From an uncultured Eubacteriales bacterium (GTDB taxonomy: Bacteria > Bacillota > Clostridia > Oscillospirales > UBA644), in the NCBI GenBank assembly GCA_934454405.1, contig CAKSFN010000003.1, positions 62,001 to 126,000 of the forward strand: a DNA stretch of 64,000 nucleotides. The letters run 5' to 3'. The notes below the pieces were generated by a model. It had not been told where the DNA came from. It searched no databases and worked only from the letters and a program-made list of their open reading frames with translations. Every line of letters starts with the position of its first letter. The stretch's first letter is position 1. Positions 18,401 through 27,086 of this stretch are shown in pieces. A program made the translations under genes and the position numbers.

Positions 18401-21400
18401 TCCCGTATTCCGCTTGGAGAGCGCTTGACCGGGCAGCGTTTTCCGCCGACGGAGTTCTTTACGCCCGTTCGTGGTCGGGAACGATGTTTGAATACCTTCT
18501 GCCGACGGTTTTTCTTCCGACGTATCCGCTCACCTTTGACGACGCCGTTCTGGCGCGCTGCGTAGAATTGCAGAAAAAAACAAAATTCCGCGGCGTGTGG
18601 GGCATTTCGGAAAGTCAGTACTATGCGTTTGACAAGCTTCTGAACTATCAGTACAGGGCATTCGGGATACGCGCCGCCGCGATCGACCCGGACGCGTATT
18701 CACGCAGCGTCGTTTCGCCCTATTCGACATTTCTCGCGCTCGAATTCGACCCCGACGCCGCCCTCGCGAACCTCGAAAAACTGAAAAAACTCGGCGTTTA
18801 CGGTGAATACGGCTTTTACGAGGCCGTCGATTTTTCCGACGGAGAGCCCGCAACGGTGAAAAGCTATATGTCTCATCACGTCGGAATGTCCCTGCTGGCG
18901 TGCGTCAACCTCCTTTGCGGCGGAGCCGTGCGCAAGCTGTTTTTCAGCGGCCGTATGTCCGCGTTTTCGGATATGCTGAAAAATTCGCCGCCGTTCGCCG
19001 CGAATAAATACGAAAACTCCGTTGTCGGAGCTTCCGGCGGCGGAAAGTCCCCCAAAACGGAGCAGACCGTACCCGTTCCCGTCTGCCCGAACGGAGAAGT
19101 CCGCGCGGTTTTCGGCAGGGACACGGTTTTTTTCGGCGTTGACTCAGGCGAAAGCTTTCTCTGCGTCCGCGGCGTTGACGTCACGCGCCGCCCGTCCTTC
19201 GGCCGCCCCTCGGGGCTTGTCGTTCTCCGAAAAAAAGGCGGAGAAACGACCTCATTTTCACGCTTTCCGTTCGTCGGCGAAAAGACCTCGAAATGTATGC
19301 GCACGGACGGCGGAGAGCTGAGCTATACCTGCCGCGACGGCGGCTTTGAGGGTCGCTTTTCGTTCTGCTGCGCTGCGGAGCTGAGCGGAGGCGTTGCGGA
19401 GATTTCCGTGCGGAATAACGACAGAAATCCGCGCAAGGAGGAGCTTGTTTTCTTCTTTGAGCCGACTTTATGCGCGGCGGAGGAGGAAAGAAGCCATCCT
19501 CTTTATTCCGCGCTGTTCGTTGAGTTCAAGGCGGCCGGGGACGTTCTTCTGTGCCGCCGCCGCAAGCGTTTTCCCGAAGAAAAAACGCTTTGGCTCGCCG
19601 TCGGTCTTGATGGCTGCGAAGGCTTCGCGCTCAGCCGTTTCGAGGTTCTTTCGGGGCTTTCGGAAAACCCCTTCGACGGCATTTTCGACTCGGATTTCAA
19701 CTGCGAAACAAAGGGCGCCGTCAGCCCCTGCGTCGCGCTGAAATACTCCTTGTCCGTCCGCCCCGGCTGCTCGGAAAGCATCCGCGTTCCGCTCGCCGTC
19801 GGCGAAAGCGCGCGTGAGGCGACGGAAGCCCTGCGCTGTCTTTCGGGCAAAAAATACGCCGCCGTCCGCGCCGCCGCGGAAAACCTCGAAAAAGCCGTTT
19901 TTCGCGCGCGCGGTATGGAAAAAGCGCATCTTCAGGTGCTGAACGGCTTCTGCGCGGCGTATGTCTGCGACACGGCACCGCGAGCCTTCGGCGCGCGTCT
20001 TAAAGCGGAGGAGCTTTTCCGTTACGGCATAAGCGACGACCTTCGCCGGTTTTTCGTCTGCGTTGACGAGGCGACCGTGTCGGACGGCGAGATGTATATC
20101 GCCGTGTTCGCGTTTCTTCGGGGGCTCGGCGCCATGTGCGAGCTTGTTGTTTACTGCTTTGAGCCTTCCGTTTATTCGCCCTCGGTCAGCCGCCGCCTGA
20201 AAAACTTCATCGCGAACGGTTTTCCGCATCTCGACGCCGGCAGGGGAGGCGTTTTTATCGTCTGCGACGGCAATTACGCGTTCTATTCAACGCTTGCGGC
20301 GTCCTCGCGGCTCGTTGCCGACCTGAAAAACGGGAGAAGGATACTCGACGTTCTTCCGTACGCGCGTCCCCGTCCGTCCGCCGTTGAGCCTGCGTCCGCG
20401 GAATATCTTTTTAAAACGGGCGTTGGCGGTTTCGTTCAGGGCGGCTTCGGCATTGACGATATGAAAAAAGCGGACGTCGCGCCGTGGTCAAACGTGTTGA
20501 GCAACGGGCATTTTTCCGCTGTTCTGACCGACCGCTCTCTCGGCTATACCGCCGACGGAAACTCGCAGCTCGAAAAGCTGACGCCGTGGCTAGGAGACAC
20601 CGTTTTTGCGTCGGGCGGCGAATGCGTCACGCTCTCCTGCGCGAGCGGAGTTTACGACCTTTGCTTCGGCGCGTGCGCCCTTCATCTGCGCGGAAGAAGC
20701 GTTTTCAGGGCGTTTGCCGCGGACTCCGAAACGGAGGTCACGGTCTTTATCCCCGTTGAAAAGCGCGTAAAGATAATCCGCGTTCGCGTTCGCGCCGCCG
20801 AAGCCGCGACGGTCTCTTTCTTTCCGAGGATAATTCTCGGCAGCGGGGACAGGGCAGGCGTGCGCCGCGTTCTTTACGCCGACCATATCGAATACGAAAA
20901 CGCTTTGAGAACGGACAGGCGCGCCGTGCTGTGGACCGTCGGCGGCTCGGTCTGCGACGGCGGCGTTACCTTTTACGCGCCTGCGGCGTCTGTTTCAACC
21001 GCGTACTTCCTGCTCGGCGGCGCGGCGGACGGGCGCGAGGCGGAGCGGCTCGTCGAATCGCTTTCGACGGCGGAGGCGTGCGAGCGTGAATTATCGCGTG
21101 TTTGCGACCTTTACGATTCATTCGGGCATCTTGAGATTTCTCTGCCCGACAAAGGGCTTTCATACTTCGTTTCGACTTTTCTCGAATATCAGGTTCGCGT
21201 CTGCCGTATGCTTGCCCGAACCTCTCTTTATCAATGCGGCGGCGCGTTCGGCTTCCGCGACCAGCTTCAGGACGCCGAAAGCCTTGCCCTGTTTGAACCG
21301 TCCGCGCTCCGCGAAATGATACAAAAAGCCTGCGCGGCGCAGTTTGAAAGCGGCGACGTGCTGCATTGGTGGCACGACGGCAAAAACGGCGAAAAGCTCG

Positions 21401-22590
21401 GCATTCGGACACGCTGCGGCGACGACCTTTTATGGCTTGCGCACGCCGTTTGCCTGTATGTGAGGCTGACGGAAGACACGTCGTTTCTTTCCGAAAATAT
21501 ACCGTTTGTTTTCGGGCAGCCTCTCGCGGACGGCGAATACGAACGCTTTGCGGCCTACGCGCCGTCGAATGTCTGCGCGACCGTTTACGAACATTGTCTT
21601 GCCTGCCTGCGCGCCGCGCTGAAAACAGGCGGACACGGGCTTATCCTGTTCGGAACGGGCGACTGGAACGACGGAATGAACGCCGTCGGTCGCGAGGGAA
21701 AAGGGGAGAGCGTGTGGACAACTCTTTTCGCTGTTCTCGTCCTCCGCGATTTTTCCTCCGTCGCCGAAAAGCTCGGAGATGAAAAAACCGTCGCTTTCTG
21801 CATCCGAAACGCCGTTTCGCTTGCCCGTGCGGTTGAGACCCACGCGTGGAACGGAACGCATTATATACGCGGTTTTTACGACGACGGAACGCCCGTCGGC
21901 AAGGACGGCTGTTCGCTGGATATTCTCGTTCAGTCCTTCGCCGCGCTCTGCGGAAGCCTTGACACAACCCGTGTGAACGCCGCGCTGAACGCCGCTCTCG
22001 AACGGCTCGTTGACAAAGAAAACGGCATCGTCCGCCTGTTCGACCCTCCGTTCGCGGACGGCGAAAAAGACCCCGGCTATATCGGCGCGTATATTCCCGG
22101 CGTCCGCGAAAACGGCGGACAGTACACGCACGCCGCCGTCTGGTTCTGCCGCGCTCTTTTCTCCGTGGGCAGAAGCCGCGAAGCGTATGACGTTCTGCGT
22201 ATGCTGAACCCCGTCGCACACACAATGGGCGTTGAAAGCGTTAAGCGCTATCGCAAAGAACCGTATGTGCTTGCCGCCGACGTTTACACGAACCCTGCGC
22301 ATTACGGCATGGGCGGCTGGACTTGGTATACGGGCTCCGCAGGCTGGTATCTGCGCTGCGTTTACGAAAACGTTCTCGGCATTTCGCGACGGGGAGACCG
22401 TGTTTTCTTTTCTCCGCCGCCCGACGTTTTCCGCCTCGGCTTTGCGTTTGAGCTGCGCGTGGAAAAGACCTCGTTTTCCGTCACCGCCGCGTTTTCGCCG
22501 CGTTCAGGGCTTTTCGTTGACGGCGCGCCTTCGGATTTCGCCCCGCTCGACGGCAAACATCACTCCGTTGAAATATATATGAAGAAATAA
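15496..22590 (+). CDS. Cyclic beta-1,2-glucan synthase-like protein (GT84 + GH94)
   Basis: 2364 aa from ATG 15496 (GGGAG site upstream). An N-terminal domain is followed by a membrane pair near residues 230-275. A GT84 domain has the LDSDTR metal motif near 422, a DIIEGE motif and RRAHRWTRGD near 565-575. After further membrane segments (about 610-670 and 735-760) comes a glycoamylase-like domain (about 780-1150; NLRVEP, RTSPTNIGMYL, STVDNGNL). The C-terminal half is GH94-type: GFRDQLQD, DVLHWWHDGKNG and TGDWNDGM (acid/base Asp near 2055). This is the NdvB/Cgs order, slightly shorter than rhizobial enzymes (about 2800 aa). By analogy it would polymerise UDP-glucose into beta-1,2-glucan and process it at the membrane. 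Whether the product is cyclic or linear, and its role here, are inference. Confidence 0.88.
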   Translation: MKKGKGTGFSAAVSEMRKALSRAFDSKKSSALIRDNAYILKSTASAVSSALSGRGGFPPSGKYPRLYVFLENYVSLCGAVDSKEKLDELFSAVAMSDGVTGDEVSVFFDTLKLVLLKKIFLRAENPGGAAETRGFINSVRFLSTVRVDDVYARISPCEQVFRRDPSYSRMTRESRNFYRRRLCVEARRRNMSEYDLLQLLTDKAASAATPEKRHIGYYLKERRFGARYVFSVAALTLLFAAASGLLTGSVFLGVASLFPAFAAASLCADRLFSRLDVASFVPGMNTDGGVPKTLVTVVSLTEGLTKEKIYSALSEFSVTNPEKGLMFGVLADLPESAAAESPSDGAALAAVASAIRELNEEYGEKFFACVRRRTENADGVFCGRERKRGAVCDLADATATGDPKEFLLVCGDIYGAEYIVCLDSDTRPGIGSIGRLIGVLTHPCATPVYENGRVVRGFGCAVPRMSADPVSAAKTLFSEIFSGAVGTEYYENASYETYQDIFGAGSFAGKGAIRVEAFRRTLCQRLAEGSALSHDIIEGELLRTAYVSDAVFSDSAPSSVVSYMRRAHRWTRGDVQNVVFLLPKLRLKNGKARNPLNAVSRFKLVGCILRVLSPVALFAIYFSSLFLGAPAVFLGLAFTFFPSLFVIFSYLPSKNGTPVRYASARLCAATSDFLRCVFSLLWLPYEAVTKADAAVRALARLASRKKLLEWKTSSSVDSLSLGKGVFFLEMRAQYLGFFMLFSWASLPVGAAWLLGVPLALAASEKRKEKKRKGDGLLRAEAEKMWTFFRDTVTAETNFLPPDNLRVEPLSAVAERTSPTNIGMYLLSCLGAEKLGFIDADELLMRVSETVSTLEKLEKYDGQILNWYDTRTLKPLFPRFVSTVDNGNLAVCLYTLAAGLRRLSPASDMLVYRIESLLSSIDIAFLFDRDTGLFYIGFNAENGSFSPSHYDFYESEIRLTVFYAVATGQVPYSAWRALDRAAFSADGVLYARSWSGTMFEYLLPTVFLPTYPLTFDDAVLARCVELQKKTKFRGVWGISESQYYAFDKLLNYQYRAFGIRAAAIDPDAYSRSVVSPYSTFLALEFDPDAALANLEKLKKLGVYGEYGFYEAVDFSDGEPATVKSYMSHHVGMSLLACVNLLCGGAVRKLFFSGRMSAFSDMLKNSPPFAANKYENSVVGASGGGKSPKTEQTVPVPVCPNGEVRAVFGRDTVFFGVDSGESFLCVRGVDVTRRPSFGRPSGLVVLRKKGGETTSFSRFPFVGEKTSKCMRTDGGELSYTCRDGGFEGRFSFCCAAELSGGVAEISVRNNDRNPRKEELVFFFEPTLCAAEEERSHPLYSALFVEFKAAGDVLLCRRRKRFPEEKTLWLAVGLDGCEGFALSRFEVLSGLSENPFDGIFDSDFNCETKGAVSPCVALKYSLSVRPGCSESIRVPLAVGESAREATEALRCLSGKKYAAVRAAAENLEKAVFRARGMEKAHLQVLNGFCAAYVCDTAPRAFGARLKAEELFRYGISDDLRRFFVCVDEATVSDGEMYIAVFAFLRGLGAMCELVVYCFEPSVYSPSVSRRLKNFIANGFPHLDAGRGGVFIVCDGNYAFYSTLAASSRLVADLKNGRRILDVLPYARPRPSAVEPASAEYLFKTGVGGFVQGGFGIDDMKKADVAPWSNVLSNGHFSAVLTDRSLGYTADGNSQLEKLTPWLGDTVFASGGECVTLSCASGVYDLCFGACALHLRGRSVFRAFAADSETEVTVFIPVEKRVKIIRVRVRAAEAATVSFFPRIILGSGDRAGVRRVLYADHIEYENALRTDRRAVLWTVGGSVCDGGVTFYAPAASVSTAYFLLGGAADGREAERLVESLSTAEACERELSRVCDLYDSFGHLEISLPDKGLSYFVSTFLEYQVRVCRMLARTSLYQCGGAFGFRDQLQDAESLALFEPSALREMIQKACAAQFESGDVLHWWHDGKNGEKLGIRTRCGDDLLWLAHAVCLYVRLTEDTSFLSENIPFVFGQPLADGEYERFAAYAPSNVCATVYEHCLACLRAALKTGGHGLILFGTGDWNDGMNAVGREGKGESVWTTLFAVLVLRDFSSVAEKLGDEKTVAFCIRNAVSLARAVETHAWNGTHYIRGFYDDGTPVGKDGCSLDILVQSFAALCGSLDTTRVNAALNAALERLVDKENGIVRLFDPPFADGEKDPGYIGAYIPGVRENGGQYTHAAVWFCRALFSVGRSREAYDVLRMLNPVAHTMGVESVKRYRKEPYVLAADVYTNPAHYGMGGWTWYTGSAGWYLRCVYENVLGISRRGDRVFFSPPPDVFRLGFAFELRVEKTSFSVTAAFSPRSGLFVDGAPSDFAPLDGKHHSVEIYMKK

Positions 22591-22612
22591 ACGCAATTTT
22601 TACGCGCGGAAC

Positions 22613-22641
22613 TTGACATAAACGCTTCGGAATGGTATTAT
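22613..22641 (+). promoter_or_regulatory. Sigma-A promoter of lgt-folD
   Basis: TTGACA (22613-22618), 17-bp spacer, TATTAT (22636-22641), 27 bp before the lgt ATG. Confidence 0.88.
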
Positions 22642-22668
22642 ACTGATATATCGTTCAGGGAGGCATTT

Positions 22669-23667
22669 ATGAAAAACCAAGTCGCTTTCGAAAAACTCGG
22701 GATAGGACCTTTCAACCTTGACCGCGTCGCGTTTTCGATAGGAAACATTGATATTTACTGGTACGCCGTACTGATAACCGCGGGTATGCTGCTTGCCGTT
22801 ATCTTTGCGTGCCGTTACAGCCGCCGCGTCGGTCTGAAAACCGACAATCTGCTCGACGCCGCGCTCTGGGGCATTCCGTGCGCGCTTGTCGGCGCGAGAC
22901 TGTATTATATTATTTTTGCGCTCGACGAATTTCGCAACGCCGACGGCTCGCTGAGCTTCTCCAAAATGGTGAACGTCCGCGACGGAGGACTTGCCATTTA
23001 CGGAGGCGTTATCGCCGCTGTCATCGTCGCCGCGATACTCTGCAAAGTCAAAAAGATTAACTTTCTCAATATGTTCGATGTCTGCTCCATGGGTCTGCTG
23101 ATAGGACAGGGCATCGGCCGCTGGGGCAACTTCGTCAACTGCGAAGCGCACGGCACGGAAACCGACCTGCCGTGGGGTATGTCCATCAACGGCGGCGCAC
23201 CCGTGCACCCGACGTTCTTTTACGAAAGCCTTTGGTGCATATTGGGCTTTGTTTTGCTCTATATCTTCGCCCGCAAGTGGCAGAAGCATTACGGCGAAGT
23301 CTTTTTCGGATACCTTGCATGGTACGGCGCGGAGCGTGCGATAGTGGAGGGACTTCGCACGGACAGCCTCTATATCGGTTCTACGAGTATCCGCGTTTCT
23401 CAGGCTCTTGCCGCCGTGCTTTTCATCGTCGGCGTTGTCCTCTTCATTCTTGCCCGCAAAGGTGTGTTTGAAAGGTTGAGTGCCGCAAAGAAAACCGAAA
23501 AATCGGCAGAACTTGTGAACGTGACAGTCGAAGAACCCGTTTCCGACGAAGAGACGGTGATAGAAGAAATCACCGAGATAGAAACGGTTGAAGAACCCGA
23601 GACCGAAGAACAAAACAAGGAAGTAAAAACGGAAGGAAATACCGAAGACCATGGCGAAAATAATTGA
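22669..23667 (+). CDS. lgt: Prolipoprotein diacylglyceryl transferase
   Basis: 332 aa, seven membrane segments. It transfers diacylglycerol from phosphatidylglycerol to the lipobox cysteine of prelipoproteins. The Lgt signature is clear: [19 protein letters not shown], and [13 protein letters not shown] (catalytic-region GRxGNFxNxE). An AGGGAGG ribosome site precedes ATG 22669. The last 55 or so residues form an unusual acidic tail rich in Glu, Thr and Val after the final membrane helix; typical Lgt ends soon after that helix. The gene overlaps folD by 17 bp. The lipoprotein at 59214 would be one client. Confidence 0.95.
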   Translation: MKNQVAFEKLGIGPFNLDRVAFSIGNIDIYWYAVLITAGMLLAVIFACRYSRRVGLKTDNLLDAALWGIPCALVGARLYYIIFALDEFRNADGSLSFSKMVNVRDGGLAIYGGVIAAVIVAAILCKVKKINFLNMFDVCSMGLLIGQGIGRWGNFVNCEAHGTETDLPWGMSINGGAPVHPTFFYESLWCILGFVLLYIFARKWQKHYGEVFFGYLAWYGAERAIVEGLRTDSLYIGSTSIRVSQALAAVLFIVGVVLFILARKGVFERLSAAKKTEKSAELVNVTVEEPVSDEETVIEEITEIETVEEPETEEQNKEVKTEGNTEDHGENN

Positions 23668-24505
23668 CGGAAAAGCGCTTGCGCAAAGCATAAAAGAAAA
23701 CATCGCGCGTGAAGTCGCCGCACTCAAAGAAAACGGCGTGACGCCGGGGCTGGCGGTCATTCTCGTCGGCGACGACCCTGCCTCGAAGGTCTATGTCAAC
23801 AACAAGAAAAAGGCATGCGCGCAGGTCGGCATTTACTCGGAAGAATATCTGCTCCCGGCGGACACCGACGAAAAAACGCTGCTTGACCTTATCGCAAAAC
23901 TGAACGCCGACAAAAACATCAGCGGCGTTCTGCTTCAAGCGCCGATACCGCCGCATCTCGACTATCGGAAAATCTCCGAAACCATAAGCCCCGACAAGGA
24001 CGTGGACGCGTTCCACCCCTATAACGTCGGAAAAATTATGATAGGCGATTTTGATTTCGTGCCCTGCACGCCCGCAGGCGTTATCGAACTTATCAAATCC
24101 ACGGGCACGGAAATAGCGGGCAAAAACTGCGTCGTTATCGGCCGCAGCAACATCGTGGGCAAGCCGCAGGCAATGCTGCTGCTCAAAGAAAACGGCACGG
24201 TCACCGTCTGCCATTCAAAGACAAAAGACATCGCGTCGTTTACGCGCGGCGCCGATATTCTCGTTGTCGCCGTGGGCAGGGCGGGATTTGTGAACGGCGA
24301 TATGATAAAGCCCGGCGCCGTTGTTATTGACGTGGGTATGAACCGCAACGCCGAGGGCAAACTCTGCGGCGACGTTGATTTCGCGTCCGCCGAACCCGTC
24401 GCGGCGTATATAACGCCCGTTCCCGGCGGAGTGGGTCCGATGACAGTGACCATGCTTCTTAAAAACACCGTCAAGGCCGCAAAACTCGCAAACGGCATTG
24501 AATGA
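23651..24505 (+). CDS. folD: Methylene-THF dehydrogenase / methenyl-THF cyclohydrolase
   Basis: 284 aa, usual length. Bifunctional enzyme interconverting 5,10-methylene-THF, methenyl-THF and 10-formyl-THF with NADP+. Visible motifs are [15 protein letters not shown] (catalytic Lys in the YxxxK context), [27 protein letters not shown] (Rossmann, P-loop-like) and [19 protein letters not shown]. It starts inside lgt and ends before a strong terminator, so it is expressed from the lgt promoter. Functionally it links with glyA in this window. Confidence 0.96.
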   Translation: MAKIIDGKALAQSIKENIAREVAALKENGVTPGLAVILVGDDPASKVYVNNKKKACAQVGIYSEEYLLPADTDEKTLLDLIAKLNADKNISGVLLQAPIPPHLDYRKISETISPDKDVDAFHPYNVGKIMIGDFDFVPCTPAGVIELIKSTGTEIAGKNCVVIGRSNIVGKPQAMLLLKENGTVTVCHSKTKDIASFTRGADILVVAVGRAGFVNGDMIKPGAVVIDVGMNRNAEGKLCGDVDFASAEPVAAYITPVPGGVGPMTVTMLLKNTVKAAKLANGIE

Positions 24506-24521
24506 TTTCAACAGAAAAAAG

Positions 24522-24558
24522 TCCTATCCGACATTCTTTATCGGATAGGATTTTTTTT
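24522..24558. terminator. Bidirectional terminator between folD and the methyltransferase
   Basis: Perfect 10-bp stem TCCTATCCGA / TCGGATAGGA (24522-24531, 24541-24550), 9-nt loop, eight T after it and six A before it (24515-24520), so it works for both convergent genes. Confidence 0.92.
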
Positions 24559-24559
24559 A

Positions 24560-25357
24560 TTACTTTTCGCAGACAAACAATAGGTGATTTGTCATTCCGA
24601 GAAACTCTTTTTTCTCGCATATATAAAAATGCCAACGCAGATATTCCGCAAAATTTCTGTCGTCAAGTTCGTTTATTCTGTCTGCCATAAGTTCGCTTGC
24701 ACCGTCTGCGGCAATCTCGTGAAGCGTTTTCAGCCCGCCGTTCGTAAGCACCTCACGCGCCGCGTCAAGCGTATGAAAAACAAACGGGAAATCCGTAAGT
24801 TTGAAATTTGTTTTGTCAAAGTCTCCGTTTGTAAAATAGTCTTTGTTATAATCAAATTCGGTCAGAAAAACAAAGTCGTTTCCGATGAACGCAAAAAACA
24901 GTTTTCCGTTCGGTTTGCACACTCGCTTTGCTTCGTCTATGCACTTTTGCTTGTCTTTTTCCGAGTGCAGATGATAAAGCGGACCGAAAACAAGCACAAT
25001 GTCAAAACTTTCGTCCGCATATCGGCTCAAATCCACCGCATTGCCTTTTACAAGGTTGATATTATGCTCGGGACGTATCTTTTTTCTGAATGCGGATATG
25101 TTCGCGTCCGTAAGTTCCACGGCGTCCACGGCAAAGCCTTTTTCCGCAAAATATAAACTGTATTCGCCCGCGCCTGCGCCGACATCAAGTATTTTGTCGC
25201 CCTCTTTAAGATATTTTTCGATATACCGAACCGTCGTCAAAAACTCGACCCGTGCCGCTTTCGACCTGTTCAGACGTGTGTCTTCGTTGAAATATTCATA
25301 AGTTTTTTCAACTTGCTGCGTTTCATCTGTTATCTTTCTGATTTCGGAAATGTCCAT
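24560..25357 (-). CDS. Class I SAM-dependent methyltransferase
   Basis: 265 aa with the Rossmann-type SAM site: ILDVGAGAGEYSLYFAEKG (motif I), then VDAVELTDANI (acidic motif II region) and DIVLVFGPLYHLHS (motif IV). The last motif is like those of UbiE/Methyltransf_11 members in Clostridia, often annotated only as class I methyltransferase. The substrate is unknown. It is a single gene, convergent with folD, with no clear promoter. Codon use is a little more AT-rich than the neighbours. Confidence 0.85.
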   Translation of the reverse strand: MDISEIRKITDETQQVEKTYEYFNEDTRLNRSKAARVEFLTTVRYIEKYLKEGDKILDVGAGAGEYSLYFAEKGFAVDAVELTDANISAFRKKIRPEHNINLVKGNAVDLSRYADESFDIVLVFGPLYHLHSEKDKQKCIDEAKRVCKPNGKLFFAFIGNDFVFLTEFDYNKDYFTNGDFDKTNFKLTDFPFVFHTLDAAREVLTNGGLKTLHEIAADGASELMADRINELDDRNFAEYLRWHFYICEKKEFLGMTNHLLFVCEK

Positions 25358-25587
25358 ATTCAGTAGCCTTTCGGTATAATATGTTTTATTGAAAATTTGC
25401 GGAGACTGTTCGTTCCTGCGATAATAATACCCGGTATATATACAACAACGTGTTTCAATTTTGTATAATAATCAATGCTTTGCGGCGCAAAGCCACCTTT
25501 TCTTTTCTCTTTTCTTTCTTATCTGTTATCCGGATGTGACGATTGGAGAGAAAAAAGAAGAACGAGAAGTGAAAAGTGAAGAGAACC

Positions 25588-25631
25588 AAAAAGAAACGAC
25601 GACCTTCTGTCGAAAATCGTCGTTTCTTTTT
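25588..25631 (-). terminator. Terminator of the tRNA-Leu gene
   Basis: Perfect 15-bp inverted repeat (25588-25602 and 25617-25631; GAAACGACGA core) directly after the encoded CCA, ending in T5 on the minus strand. The symmetric A/T ends would also allow function on the plus strand. Confidence 0.85.
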
Positions 25632-25716
25632 GGTGCGGACGATGGGACTTGAACCCATACGTGCCAGGCACACAAGATCCTTAGTCTTGCTCGTCTGCCA
25701 GTTCCGACACGCCCGC
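25631..25716 (-). tRNA. tRNA-Leu (anticodon AAG)
   Basis: 86-nt class II tRNA read on the minus strand. Acceptor GCGGGCG pairs with CGTCCGC (one G-U). The anticodon stem is CAAGA/TCTTG with loop CTAAGGA, giving anticodon AAG. A long variable arm (TGTGCCTGGCACG) and a T arm ATGGG-TTCAAGT-CCCAT follow, with CCA encoded. The long variable arm and body sequence are those of leucine tRNAs. A at position 34 is unusual in bacteria, where Leu(CUN) tRNAs normally have G, U or C there. Confidence 0.93.
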
Positions 25717-26061
25717 ATTTCTTTCGCTGTGCCTGACTATTATACCACGCAATGCTCTGTTTGTCAATACTTTTATTTGTGAAAAAATTGTTTTATCTGT
25801 TTTTTCGGCGTCAATTCCGAAAAGAGAAAAATTCCGTATCGTTTTTCGTCGTTTTTGCCTATGCTCCGCCGCTCGGTGACGGGGGAGGAGTCTGCGCGGC
25901 GACGGCTGCCGTCCGACGACGCTGCCGCCGCCGAAATAATTTTCCGTTACATATTGACAATTGTTAAACAAAATGATATAATTATTCTATATATATACAA
26001 ACGGTTGTTTCGCGTGCCGAAGGCTCGCGGGATATCCGGGTTTTTTTGAGAGGTTTTTTTC
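25717..26061. other. Intergenic stretch and polysaccharide-cluster leader
   Basis: No gene in 345 bp. It contains the consensus promoter at 25954-25982. After it comes a leader of about 75 nt with a hairpin CGCGTGCC-GAA-GGCTCGCG (26011-26029) and a T7 run at 26041-26047, some 11 nt after the stem. A partial attenuator is possible but the gap before the T run argues against a classical terminator. Confidence 0.5.
25954..25982 (+). promoter_or_regulatory. Consensus promoter of the surface-polysaccharide cluster
   Basis: TTGACA (25954-25959), exactly 17 bp, TATAAT (25977-25982). It is a full consensus sigma-A promoter about 80 bp before the first gene. Confidence 0.92.
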
Positions 26062-27072
26062 ATGGGCGATATTTCCGCGCTGCCTTTTGTTTCCGCGCTG
26101 CTCGTTACGAGAAACGAAGCGCCGTATATAGAAAAATCATTCATATCGCTGGCGGAGCAGACCTATCCGAAGAGCCGGTATGAAATAATCGTCGTTGACG
26201 GAATGTCCGACGACGGAACGGACGAAAAGGTGAGAGAGCTTATCCGGAGGTACGGCTCGGAGGATTTTTCCGTTCGGCTTTTGAAAAACGAGAAAAAAAT
26301 ACTTGCCGCGGGGTGGAACCTCGGCATCGGGGCTGCGAGGGGCGAATACGTCGTTCGCATCGACGCCCATGCCGAGGCTGCCCCCGATTTTATTGAAAAA
26401 AACGTGGAGGTTATGAACCGCGTTGACGCCGTCTGCGTCGGAGGCAGACTCTCCACGCTCTCGCTCGACGGCGACGAACAGGCCGTTTCAAAGGTGCTTT
26501 CGTCCCCGTTCGGCGTCGGAAATTCATCCTTCAGGGTCTCCGACACGGCAGGCTATGCGGACACCGCGGTTTACGGCCTTTACAAAAAAAGCGTATTTGA
26601 CCAAGTCGGACTTTTCAATGAGAATTTTGTCAGAAATCAGGATATAGAGCTTCACTCCCGCATCAGGCGCGCGGGCGGAAAATTCTGGTTCGACCCGTCG
26701 ATAAAATGCAGCTACTATTCGCGGAATACCGTCAAAAAAATGATGAGGCAGGCTTACGGCAACGGCAAGTGGAATATGGTGCTTGCGAAAAAAGAGCCGT
26801 CGGCGCTGTCCCTGCGGCATCTTATTCCGTTTGCGTTCGTCGTTTATCTGCTGCTTTCCGTCGTTCTCGGCTTCTTTTTTCACGCGGTATGGCTTGTTAT
26901 GCTCGGCGTGCTTCTGCTTCATCTGATTCTCGGCTTTGCCGCGGCGTGCGCAAAGAAAACGACCTTTAAAGAAAAACTTATTATGCCTTTTCTGTTCATG
27001 CTTTTGCATCTGTCTTACGGAACGGGCTATTTCGCGGGAATTTTTACCTGTGAAAAAAACAGAAAAAAATAG
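26062..27072 (+). CDS. Glycosyltransferase family 2, ExoA-like, membrane-anchored
   Basis: 336 aa. The N-terminal GT-A domain starts VSALLVTRNEAPYIEKSF, with VVDGMSDDGT as the nucleotide-sugar motif and RIDAHAEA in place of a DxD. An acceptor-side NQDIELHSRIRRAGGK motif corresponds to the ED segment. The C terminus has three or four hydrophobic segments (about 247-265, 268-295 and 305-330). The order resembles succinoglycan ExoA-type transferases. It is first in the polysaccharide cluster, 14 bp before the sugar dehydrogenase. Which sugar it adds is not visible. Confidence 0.85.
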   Translation: MGDISALPFVSALLVTRNEAPYIEKSFISLAEQTYPKSRYEIIVVDGMSDDGTDEKVRELIRRYGSEDFSVRLLKNEKKILAAGWNLGIGAARGEYVVRIDAHAEAAPDFIEKNVEVMNRVDAVCVGGRLSTLSLDGDEQAVSKVLSSPFGVGNSSFRVSDTAGYADTAVYGLYKKSVFDQVGLFNENFVRNQDIELHSRIRRAGGKFWFDPSIKCSYYSRNTVKKMMRQAYGNGKWNMVLAKKEPSALSLRHLIPFAFVVYLLLSVVLGFFFHAVWLVMLGVLLLHLILGFAAACAKKTTFKEKLIMPFLFMLLHLSYGTGYFAGIFTCEKNRKK

Positions 27073-27086
27073 GGGAGACAAACAAT

